In this document: piece by piece, positions 1 to 5,682 of the stretch
How positions within the stretch are numbered: the first letter of the stretch is position 1
How the letters are laid out: every line of letters starts with the position of its first letter
NCBI GenBank assembly: GCA_903911165.1
Contig: CAIWCQ010000108.1
Location: 1-12,082 of the forward strand
Reading direction: 5' to 3'
Origin: an uncultured Actinomycetes bacterium
GTDB taxonomy: Bacteria; Actinomycetota; Actinomycetes; Mycobacteriales; Mycobacteriaceae
Length of the DNA: 12,082 nt
Notes under the pieces: model-generated
The model's input: only the letters and a program-made list of their open reading frames with translations
Databases searched by the model: none
What the model was told of the DNA's origin: nothing
Position numbers and translations under genes: made by a program

Positions 1-276
1 GTCTCGTTCACCGAGAACTTCCACAATGTGCTCTCGCCGCGGAGTTCGCTGCTGGTTCTGGGTGACGGCCGCACCAACTACCGCAACCCCGCCGTCGACG
101 TTCTGGCGCACATGGTGACTGCCAGTCGTCACGCGCACTGGCTCAACCCCGAACCCAAGCACCTGTGGGGCAGCGGTGATTCGGCGGTCCCGCGTTATGC
201 CGACGTCATCACCATGCACGAATGCCGGTCGGCGAAGCAGTTGGCCGCGGTTATCGACCAGTTGTTGCCGGTGTGA
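1..276 (+). CDS. VWA domain protein, CoxE-like (3' end only)
   Basis: The frame is open from the first base to a TGA at 274-276, giving the last 91 residues of a protein whose start lies outside the window. The visible part has the C-terminal pattern of CoxE-type von Willebrand A proteins: a strand followed by [11 protein letters not shown], then [15 protein letters not shown], then an alternating segment ([10 protein letters not shown]) and a final helix ([11 protein letters not shown]). Proteins of this family usually sit beside a MoxR-type AAA+ ATPase and are thought to act with it in metal- or cofactor-dependent protein maturation. In M. tuberculosis the likely counterpart is Rv2425c, next to a MoxR ATPase; that partner would lie upstream of this window. 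The substrate is unknown. The family call is fairly sure, the function is not. Confidence 0.75.
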   Translation, partial: VSFTENFHNVLSPRSSLLVLGDGRTNYRNPAVDVLAHMVTASRHAHWLNPEPKHLWGSGDSAVPRYADVITMHECRSAKQLAAVIDQLLPV

Positions 277-313
277 GAAGTTGCCGCCGATATCAGAAGT
301 AGGCTCTCCCATC

Positions 314-928
314 GTGACGTCTCGGCGCAGACTCGGCGTGATGGGTGGGACCTTCGATCCCATCCACAACGGTCACCTGGTCGCGGCCAGTGAGGTCGCC
401 GACCTCTTCGATCTCGATGAGGTGGTGTTCGTTCCGACCGGCCAACCCTGGCAGAAGACGCGCCATGTCACCGCGGCCGAGGACCGCTACCTGATGACCG
501 TCATCGCCACCGCCTCCAATCCTCGGTTCTCCGTCAGCCGAGCCGACATCGACCGGGGCGGGCCGACGTACACCACCGACACCCTGCGCGATCTGGGCGC
601 GTCGCATCCGGACTGCGACCTGTACTTCATCACCGGCGCGGATGCGCTGGCCTCGATCCTGACCTGGCAGGGCTGGGAGGAACTGTTCGGGCTGGCCAGG
701 TTCGTCGGGGTCAGCCGGCCCGGCTCTGAACTCACCGACTCCCACATCACCGACGCCGTGGAACGGCTTCCCGACGACGCCCTCAGCCTCGTCGAGATAC
801 CGGCGTTGGCCATCTCGTCCAGTGAGTGCCGTGCGCGTGCGGCCGACTCGCGGCCGATCTGGTACCTGGTGCCCGACGGCGTCGTGCAATACGTCACCAA
901 GCGCAACCTGTATCGGCGGGGACTGTGA
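314..928 (+). CDS. nadD: Nicotinate-nucleotide adenylyltransferase
   Basis: NadD transfers AMP from ATP to nicotinate mononucleotide, giving deamido-NAD in cytoplasmic NAD synthesis. The 204-residue product carries the nucleotidyltransferase signature [11 protein letters not shown] at residues 11-21 (the GxxxPxxxxH type, nucleotide-binding) and the second conserved motif ISSSECR at 168-173. The segment between them ([20 protein letters not shown], near 72-91) is typical of bacterial NadD. I chose the GTG at 314 because it places the signature about ten residues from the N-terminus, as in mycobacterial NadD. The frame continues upstream to 176, but that part overlaps the VWA gene and looks like noise. 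NadD is the first gene of a compact operon, 37 bases after the VWA gene, and its stop overlaps the rsfS start by 4 bases. NadD is generally essential. Confidence 0.95.
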   Translation: MTSRRRLGVMGGTFDPIHNGHLVAASEVADLFDLDEVVFVPTGQPWQKTRHVTAAEDRYLMTVIATASNPRFSVSRADIDRGGPTYTTDTLRDLGASHPDCDLYFITGADALASILTWQGWEELFGLARFVGVSRPGSELTDSHITDAVERLPDDALSLVEIPALAISSSECRARAADSRPIWYLVPDGVVQYVTKRNLYRRGL

Positions 929-1311
929 CGGCCTCCCCGGAAGCGATTGCGATGGCGACCGTGGCGGCGCGGGCCGCCGCTGAAAAACTCGCAGCCGACA
1001 TCGTCGTGATCGACGTGTCGGGTCAGCTGGTGATCACCGATTGCTTCGTCATCGCCTCGGCGTCCAACGAAAGGCAGGCCAATGCGATCGTCGACGAGGT
1101 TGAGGAGAAGATGCGTCTGGCCGGGCACAAACCGGCACGCCGGGAGGGAACCCGGGAGGGCCGCTGGGTGCTGCTGGACTTCTTCGACATCGTCGTCCAC
1201 ATCCAGCACACCGATGAGCGGAATTTCTATGCGCTCGACCGGCTGTGGCGGGACTGCCCGGTCCTCGACGTGGATCTCGACGCACCTACTCCACCCGGCG
1301 AGTCGACGTGA
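925..1311 (+). CDS. rsfS: Ribosome silencing factor RsfS (RsfA/Iojap family)
   Basis: RsfS binds ribosomal protein uL14 on the large subunit and blocks subunit joining, lowering translation in slow growth or starvation. The 128-residue product matches the family along its whole length: an N-terminal helix (residues 6-23), then [20 protein letters not shown] at 25-44, SNERQ at 47-51, and a C-terminal sheet ending [18 protein letters not shown] at 91-108. The start is GTG at 925, which overlaps the nadD TGA (GTGA), so translation is probably coupled. The frame extends upstream to 826 inside nadD, but that extension is arginine-rich and unlike the family. The pairing of nadD and rsfS is widely conserved in bacteria, which supports both calls. 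Confidence 0.95.
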   Translation: MTASPEAIAMATVAARAAAEKLAADIVVIDVSGQLVITDCFVIASASNERQANAIVDEVEEKMRLAGHKPARREGTREGRWVLLDFFDIVVHIQHTDERNFYALDRLWRDCPVLDVDLDAPTPPGEST

Positions 1312-1976
1312 GGGTGCGGCGGTTGGTGCTGCTGCGCCACGGCCAGACCGAGTTCAACGCCGATAGCAGGATGCAGGGTCAGATCGACACCGATCTGACC
1401 GATCTCGGCCGGGCCCAGGCGCTGGCTGCCGCGGAGGTGCTTGCGACCCGGCAGCCGTTGCTCATCGTTTCCTCCGACCTGCGCCGGGCTTACGACACCG
1501 CCGCGACGCTGGCGCGGTGCTGCGAACTTCGGGTACGCAAAGACCCCCGGTTGCGGGAGACGCACCTGGGGGACTGGCAGGGACTGACGCACGACGAGGT
1601 TGATGCCGGCGCACCGGGAGCGCGGACGGCCTGGCGCGATGACGCGACCTGGGCGCCGCACGGTGGAGAGAGTCGCGTCGACGTCGCCGACCGCAGCGTG
1701 CCACTGGTCGCCGAGTTGGTCGCCGGGGAACCGGACTGGGGGAGCGACGACGCCGACCGGCCAGTTGTGCTGGTGGCGCACGGCGGGTTGATCGCCGCAC
1801 TGTGCGCCGCGCTTCTCGACCTGCCGGTGGCCAACTGGCCGATACTGGGCGGGATGGGCAATGCCAGTTGGGCTCAGTTATCCGGTCACGGCGGCGCGGA
1901 AGCGGGGTTCGCCGACCTGCGCTGGCGCCTCGACGTCTGGAATGCATCCGCTCAGGTCGCCAACGATGTCCTCTGA
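1308..1976 (+). CDS. gpgP: Glucosyl-3-phosphoglycerate phosphatase
   Basis: GpgP belongs to the histidine phosphatase (phosphoglycerate mutase-like) superfamily. It dephosphorylates glucosyl-3-phosphoglycerate to glucosylglycerate, the second step of MGLP synthesis in mycobacteria (M. tuberculosis Rv2419c). The 222-residue product has the RHG signature at 10-12 (LLRHGQT) with His11 as the expected phospho-acceptor, the family arginine at 60 ([11 protein letters not shown]), Glu84 in [12 protein letters not shown], and the second catalytic histidine His158 in VLVAHGG. The C-terminal [16 protein letters not shown] segment fits the mycobacterial enzyme. The start is GTG at 1308, overlapping the rsfS stop as GTGA; the RHG motif ten residues in agrees. 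Its end overlaps octT by 11 bases. Family similarity alone could also suggest a generic mutase, but the length, motifs and the OctT neighbour favour GpgP. Confidence 0.92.
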   Translation: MRVRRLVLLRHGQTEFNADSRMQGQIDTDLTDLGRAQALAAAEVLATRQPLLIVSSDLRRAYDTAATLARCCELRVRKDPRLRETHLGDWQGLTHDEVDAGAPGARTAWRDDATWAPHGGESRVDVADRSVPLVAELVAGEPDWGSDDADRPVVLVAHGGLIAALCAALLDLPVANWPILGGMGNASWAQLSGHGGAEAGFADLRWRLDVWNASAQVANDVL

Positions 1977-2712
1977 TCCAGTTCCAATCCCGAGCCGCAG
2001 CGCTCTGCTGGTGTTCTGCGACTCGCTGTCCTACTACGGACCGCAGGGCGGCCTGCCCGCCGACGACCCCCGTATCTGGCCCAATATCGTTGCCTCTCAG
2101 CTTGGTTGGGAGCTCGAACTGATCGGTCGGATCGGTTGGACGAGTCGTGACGTGTGGTGGGCGGCGACGCAGGACCCGAGGTCATGGGCAGCCTTGCCGC
2201 GTGCGGGCGCGGTGATCTTCGCGACCAGTGGCATGGACTCGCTGCCGTCGCCGTTGCCGACCGCGATCCGGGAGTCGATCCGCTACGTACGTCCACCGTG
2301 GTTGCGCCGATGGGTGCGCGACTCCTACGGCTGGCTGCAACCACGGTTGTCCCCGGTGGCACGTCCGGCACTTCCTCCGCGTCTGAGTGTCGAATACCTC
2401 GAGATGACCCGTGGTGCAATCGACTTCAACCGTCCCGGCATCCCAATTGTGGCCTCTCTTCCATCGGTCCACATCGCGCCGACCTACGGGCACTCACATC
2501 GCGGCCGTCCGGGAACGGTCGCGGCGATCACGCCGTGGGCGGCGAGTCACCGCATTCCATTGGTGGACCTCAAAGAAGCCGTCGAACCGCACATTCTGGG
2601 TGGCCGAGGCAATCCGGACGGGATCCATTGGAACTTCGAAGCACACTGTGCGGTCGCCGAGTTGATGCTCACCGCACTCGCCGAGGCCGGCGTCACACCG
2701 GGGCGTGGCTAG
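1966..2712 (+). CDS. octT: SGNH/GDSL-type octanoyltransferase of MGLP synthesis
   Basis: The counterpart in M. tuberculosis, Rv2418c, is described as OctT, which transfers octanoate to early glucosylglycerate-type MGLP intermediates. The 248-residue product has an SGNH-hydrolase layout: block [10 protein letters not shown] with candidate nucleophile Ser20, a block III-like FATSGMDS at 86-92, and the C-terminal block V NPDGIHWN with candidate Asp218 and His221. No signal peptide or membrane segment is seen, so it is probably cytoplasmic, where MGLP is made. The start is ATG 1966, inside the last codons of gpgP. Its stop overlaps the degV GTG by one base (TAGTG). Direct overlap with gpgP is strong contextual support. 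The family call is firm; the octanoyl specificity is taken from the homologue and not visible in the sequence. Confidence 0.85.
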   Translation: MSSDPVPIPSRSALLVFCDSLSYYGPQGGLPADDPRIWPNIVASQLGWELELIGRIGWTSRDVWWAATQDPRSWAALPRAGAVIFATSGMDSLPSPLPTAIRESIRYVRPPWLRRWVRDSYGWLQPRLSPVARPALPPRLSVEYLEMTRGAIDFNRPGIPIVASLPSVHIAPTYGHSHRGRPGTVAAITPWAASHRIPLVDLKEAVEPHILGGRGNPDGIHWNFEAHCAVAELMLTALAEAGVTPGRG

Positions 2713-3554
2713 TGCCGGTGATCGTGGTGACCGACTCCTCGGCCCGGCTGCCGGCAGATGCGATCGACGAATGGGAAATCCGGGTGGTGCCACTGCATAT
2801 CCTCGTCGACGGCGAAGATCTGCGCGACGGCATCGACGAGGCGCCGGCTGATTTATATCAGCGAAAAGTCACCACCGCCGGGGCCAGCCCGACCGAACTA
2901 ACGGCGGTGTACCGGGCTGCGTTAGCTGACTCTCGCGGCGACGGCGTAGTGGCAGTTCACATCTCCGCGGAACTATCGAGCACACTTGGCGCGGCTGAGC
3001 ACGCGGCACGTGAGTTCGACGGCGCGGTGCGGGTGGTCGACTCGAGGTCGGCGGGCATGGGTACCGGTTTCGTCGCGCTGGCCGCCGCGCGTGCGGCATC
3101 CGGGGGTGCTGATCGCGATACCGTTGCCGCGGAAGCGGAATCGACGGTGTCACGGGTGCATGCCTTCCTGGTGGTGCAACGTCTGGAGAACCTGCGCCGC
3201 AGCGGCCGGATCGGGGCCGCCGCGTCCTGGCTGGGAACCGCGCTGGCGCTCAAACCACTGCTGCGCATCGATGACGGCAAGTTGGTGCTGGCTCAGCGAG
3301 TACGCACCACCTCGAAGGCCACCGTGGCAATGGTCGAACAGGTGCTCGCCGTGGTGGGGGAGCGTCGCGCCGCACTGGCTGTGCACCACGTCGACAACCC
3401 CGCCGGCGCGGCCGAGGTCGCCGCAACCTTGGCCGGTGCGCTGCCGGGGTGCGGTCCGGCGATCGTCACCGATCTCGGTCCGGTGCTCGGGGTGCACTTG
3501 GGCCCGGGAGCAGTGGGTGTCGTTTTGGCTCTTGAGCCCGCTTCGACCGGCTGA
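2712..3554 (+). CDS. DegV family fatty-acid-binding protein
   Basis: DegV proteins (FakB in Firmicutes) bind one fatty acid in a buried pocket and present it to a DAK2-type kinase FakA for acyl-phosphate formation. The 280-residue product shows the family in order: VTDSSA at 6-11, VPLHI at 26-30, ISAELSSTLGAA at 84-95, VVDSRSAGMGTG at 108-119, LENLRRSGRIG at 158-168 with ALALKPLL at 177-184, and HLGPGAVGV at 262-270. The usual SQP of the TTSQPSP lipid-site motif reads AGA here (TTAGASP, residues 54-60). The start is GTG 2712, overlapping the octT stop. It is the last gene of the nadD operon. No FakA-like kinase is in the window, so whether it feeds a FakAB pathway or has another lipid role is open. 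It corresponds to Rv2417c. Confidence 0.9.
   Translation: MPVIVVTDSSARLPADAIDEWEIRVVPLHILVDGEDLRDGIDEAPADLYQRKVTTAGASPTELTAVYRAALADSRGDGVVAVHISAELSSTLGAAEHAAREFDGAVRVVDSRSAGMGTGFVALAAARAASGGADRDTVAAEAESTVSRVHAFLVVQRLENLRRSGRIGAAASWLGTALALKPLLRIDDGKLVLAQRVRTTSKATVAMVEQVLAVVGERRAALAVHHVDNPAGAAEVAATLAGALPGCGPAIVTDLGPVLGVHLGPGAVGVVLALEPASTG
2847..2862. repeat. Perfect AT-rich hairpin inside degV
   Basis: GCTGAT (2847-2852) and ATCAGC (2857-2862) form a perfect 6-bp inverted repeat around the 4-base loop TTAT. The patch is unusually AT-rich for this gene and encodes residues near 46-51 (ADLYQR). It may be chance. A small mRNA hairpin is the simplest alternative. Confidence 0.35.
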
Positions 3555-3555
3555 C

Positions 3556-3591
3556 TCACCGAGAAGCGAACCTTCAACGAGAAGCGAATCG
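3556..3591 (-). repeat. 18-bp tandem duplication of the reductase gene's 3' end
   Basis: Read on the minus strand, the last six codons of the reductase gene (Arg-Phe-Ala-Ser-Arg-stop, 3591-3574) are followed directly by a second 18-base copy (3573-3556) that also reads Arg-Phe-Ala-Ser-Arg-stop. By my count the copies match at 15 of 18 positions, and the core 11 bases CGAGAAGCGAA (plus strand) are identical. The second copy fills nearly all of the 19-base gap to degV, whose stop ends at 3554. Confidence 0.8.
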
Positions 3592-4644
3592 GCCGGTGAC
3601 CGGCGGCAGATCCTTCAGTGTCACAATGCCCGGTGGTGCAGCCACCACCATCGGCACCGCGTTGGTTACCGGCATGGCGGTGTAGATCATTCCGAGCCCC
3701 ATGAACCCCGGTTCGGTCCAGTCCTTCGGCGGCAGGCAGTGCAGGACGGTGCGCATATTGGGCACCCCGAACACCTGGATCACGTGACCATGCTCAAGAG
3801 GTTTGGGCGGCACGACATGGTCGCCCATGATCCAGTTGAACCCGACGCTGACCACGTTGCGCTCGCCCACCCAGCCGCGGTGGTAGCCGTTAACCCCCGC
3901 TACGGTGCCTTCCGGGATCGTCATGAAACCGAGGTCGGTATCGCCGGTGGCCGCGGTGAAGGTCACGTCGAAGCTCATCCGGTCCAGTTCGGCGCCGATC
4001 GCGTCGGCCATCATGGCGGCTGACTCGGCGAATACTGCGCTCTCCTGGGCCACGCTCTCGGCGAGCCCCGGGGTTTGCGGATCGCAGGAAAACCCCATCG
4101 AGGTCTGGGTTGCTGCCGACTCGTAGGTGGAGCAGTCCACCGACTCGGTGATCCTGATCTCGTCGACCCGTTCACAGGAACCGGAGAGCACCATGGCGAC
4201 CATATTGGTCATTCCCGGGTGGGCGCCGTTGCCGAAGATGGTGGAATTGCCTCGCGCACAAGCATTTCGGATCCGGTTGAGGTCTTCCGTGCTCTGCTTG
4301 CCGCCGGTGATCCAGGCAGCCGACGTGCACACGTTCACCCCCGACTCCAGGATGCGTTCGAGTTCGTTGATGCTGGGCCACAGCGGGTTGTAGCAGCACG
4401 CGTCCGGTCTGGTCGCCAGCAGCGCATCGATATCACGAGTGGCCGTGACCCCGGTCGGCTTACCCGGTCCCAGTGGCCAGCCGGCCAGCTCGGCCGCATC
4501 CATGCCGACCTTGTCGTCGCCATGGGCGTAGACACCGACGAGTTCCATGTCGGGCCTGCCGATGATCGCGTGCAGGGACCGGCGACCGATATTGCCGGTG
4601 GTCCACTGGATCACTTGTAGCGGCCGGTCGGTCGTTTGGCTCAT
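3574..4644 (-). CDS. NAD(P)H-dependent amine dehydrogenase / dihydrodipicolinate reductase-like protein (COG3804)
   Basis: The 356-residue product resembles proteins named dihydrodipicolinate reductase-like or 2,4-diaminopentanoate dehydrogenase-like, of which mycobacteria carry several. The N-terminus is a Rossmann fold (VIQWTTGNIGRRSL at 11-24, glycine-rich turn), followed by ELVGVYAHGDDKVG at 35-47 and CYNPLWPSINELERIL at 84-99. The conserved GNGAHPG at 138-144 and a long C-terminal domain rich in MTIPEG- and GW-type segments fit the family. It is not a lysine-pathway DapB, which is shorter with a different C-terminus. The ATG at 4644 has a perfect AGGAGG five bases upstream. It is convergent with degV and divergent from comEA, so it is its own unit. 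It sits where M. tuberculosis has eis. The substrate is unknown. Confidence 0.82.
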   Translation of the reverse strand: MSQTTDRPLQVIQWTTGNIGRRSLHAIIGRPDMELVGVYAHGDDKVGMDAAELAGWPLGPGKPTGVTATRDIDALLATRPDACCYNPLWPSINELERILESGVNVCTSAAWITGGKQSTEDLNRIRNACARGNSTIFGNGAHPGMTNMVAMVLSGSCERVDEIRITESVDCSTYESAATQTSMGFSCDPQTPGLAESVAQESAVFAESAAMMADAIGAELDRMSFDVTFTAATGDTDLGFMTIPEGTVAGVNGYHRGWVGERNVVSVGFNWIMGDHVVPPKPLEHGHVIQVFGVPNMRTVLHCLPPKDWTEPGFMGLGMIYTAMPVTNAVPMVVAAPPGIVTLKDLPPVTGRFASR

Positions 4645-4649
4645 GTCGT

Positions 4650-4655
4650 CCTCCT
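4650..4655 (-). promoter_or_regulatory. Strong ribosome binding site of the reductase gene
   Basis: The plus-strand bases CCTCCT read AGGAGG on the minus strand, five bases before the ATG at 4644. It is the only perfect Shine-Dalgarno I found in the window and fixes the start of this gene. Most other genes here rely on overlapping stops and starts. Confidence 0.85.
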
Positions 4656-4680
4656 GATTTCACAGTCCGGGATTGGTCCA

Positions 4681-4716
4681 CAGCCCACTGCCTGGCACGG
4701 TGGCACCGTAGGGCTG
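4681..4716. repeat. Nested inverted repeats between the reductase gene and comEA
   Basis: CAGCCC (4681-4686) is matched by GGGCTG (4711-4716). Inside lies ACGGT (4697-4701) facing ACCGT (4705-4709), and TGGCAC occurs twice 8 bases apart (4693-4698 and 4701-4706). The block lies in the 102-base divergent intergenic region, upstream of the candidate comEA -10 element. It could be an operator for either gene or a hairpin in the comEA-distal leader. No regulator gene is nearby. Whether it is conserved is unknown. Confidence 0.4.
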
Positions 4717-4734
4717 CGGGTCAGTCGTCGACTT

Positions 4735-4740
4735 TACGGT
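4735..4740 (+). promoter_or_regulatory. Candidate -10 element for leaderless comEA transcription
   Basis: TACGGT fits the mycobacterial -10 pattern TANNNT. Its last base is seven positions before the A of the ATG at 4747, which would put the transcript start exactly on the start codon. No Shine-Dalgarno sequence precedes that ATG, as expected for a leaderless mRNA, a common class in mycobacteria. No convincing -35 is seen. This is an inference from spacing. Confidence 0.4.
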
Positions 4741-4746
4741 CGTCGC

Positions 4747-5682
4747 ATGCGAACCGAGCAGCCGCTGGCCAACCTGCACCGCCGTCTGCGCGGGCGCGCC
4801 GAGCCGATCGCCGCCTCGCACGTCCCAAACGTCCCAAACGACCCAAACCGCCCGGACGACCCAAACCGCCCGGACGACCCAGACGACCCAAACGGCCCGG
4901 ACGACCCGGACGGTGAGGACGACGGTGCGCCTGCGCCGAGCTGGATTCCCGACGAGCGGGCGTCGCGCGGACTCCCCTGGCTTTCAGCGATCCGCGCTGA
5001 CCCCGGCCGGGCCGGGGTACTGGCTCTGGGCGTCCTCGGCGTGCTGGCCGTCTTAGTCACGGTGTTCACCTTGATCCGCCAGAGTCCGGCTCCGGTCACC
5101 TCGGCCAAGTTGCCACCGGTGGCGATGGTCTCCTCGGCTGCTCCGCAGCCTGGAACTGCCGCGCCGGTCCCGCCATCAGCTCCGGATCAGTCGGTGGTGG
5201 TCAGCGTCGTAGGGTTGGTTCACCAGCCCGGACTGGTCACGCTGGCGCCGGGCGCCCGCATCGCCGACGCGATGGCAGCGGCCGGCGGCCCGCTGAAGGG
5301 GGCCGACACCGTGGGCCTGAACCTGGCCCGGCGCGTCGCTGACGGCGAGCAGATCGTCGTCGGCATCGCCACCCCCGCCGGGCATCCGGTGGTCCTGGGC
5401 AGCTCGGTCGGACCCGGCACACCGGCGACCGGCAACCTCGGTCCGGCGGCCGGCAGCGTCGCCGGCCGCACACCGTCCAGCCCCGTCGACCTGAACACCG
5501 CCACCGTCGAGGAACTGGACACCCTGCCCGGGGTAGGGCCGGTGACCGCAGCGGCGATCGTCACCTGGCGGCAGGCCAATGGCAGGTTCACCACGGTCGA
5601 CCAACTCGGTGAGGTCGACGGCATCGGTCCGGCTCGACTGGAGAAGCTGCGGCCTCGGGTGCGGGTCGAAGCGGTGCAATGA
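4747..5682 (+). CDS. comEA: ComEA-like DNA-binding competence protein with SLBB and helix-hairpin-helix domains
   Basis: ComEA binds double-stranded DNA outside the membrane and passes it to the ComEC channel. The 311-residue product has a cytoplasmic N-terminus (1-88) with ten xP(N/D) tripeptides at residues 26-55, one membrane helix (about 90-110, VLALGVLGVLAVLVTVF), a proline/alanine linker (113-147), an SLBB domain (148-207, VSVVGLVHQPGLVTLAPGAR) and a C-terminal helix-hairpin-helix pair (247-311, DLNTATVEELDTLPGVGPVTA and VDGIGPARLEKL). The start at ATG 4747 is chosen because the frame upstream to 4636 overlaps the reductase gene's start and is unlike the family. Its stop overlaps the comEC ATG (ATGA). 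It corresponds to Rv2415c. Natural competence has not been established for mycobacteria, so the role may differ. Confidence 0.9.
   Translation: MRTEQPLANLHRRLRGRAEPIAASHVPNVPNDPNRPDDPNRPDDPDDPNGPDDPDGEDDGAPAPSWIPDERASRGLPWLSAIRADPGRAGVLALGVLGVLAVLVTVFTLIRQSPAPVTSAKLPPVAMVSSAAPQPGTAAPVPPSAPDQSVVVSVVGLVHQPGLVTLAPGARIADAMAAAGGPLKGADTVGLNLARRVADGEQIVVGIATPAGHPVVLGSSVGPGTPATGNLGPAAGSVAGRTPSSPVDLNTATVEELDTLPGVGPVTAAAIVTWRQANGRFTTVDQLGEVDGIGPARLEKLRPRVRVEAVQ
4822..4911 (+). repeat. Ten 9-bp repeats coding xP(N/D) tripeptides in comEA
   Basis: Ninety bases encode ten consecutive three-residue units, each with proline in the middle and Asn or Asp last (VPN, DPN, RPD, GPD and DPD types). At the DNA level the core CCCAAACCGCCCGGACGA occurs twice in direct tandem and decays at the edges. 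The array lies at residues 26-55, before the membrane helix, so it is predicted to be cytoplasmic, disordered and acidic. Confidence 0.9.

Noticed and set aside
3539..3604. Possible terminator between degV and the reductase gene (CGCTTC/GAAGCG with an 18-base loop, and GCCGGTGACCGGC at 3592-3604)
   Set aside because: The first stem is short with a large loop and the second is a near-loopless palindrome within coding sequence. Neither has a T run. A tail-less terminator cannot be excluded, but I cannot support it.
3574..4644. True DapB (lysine-pathway dihydrodipicolinate reductase)
   Set aside because: DapB is about 245-270 residues with a different C-terminal domain. This product is 356 residues and fits the COG3804 branch.
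4636..4746. N-terminal extension of comEA starting upstream at 4636
   Set aside because: It would overlap the start of the divergent reductase gene, spans the intergenic inverted repeats, and is unlike ComEA N-termini.
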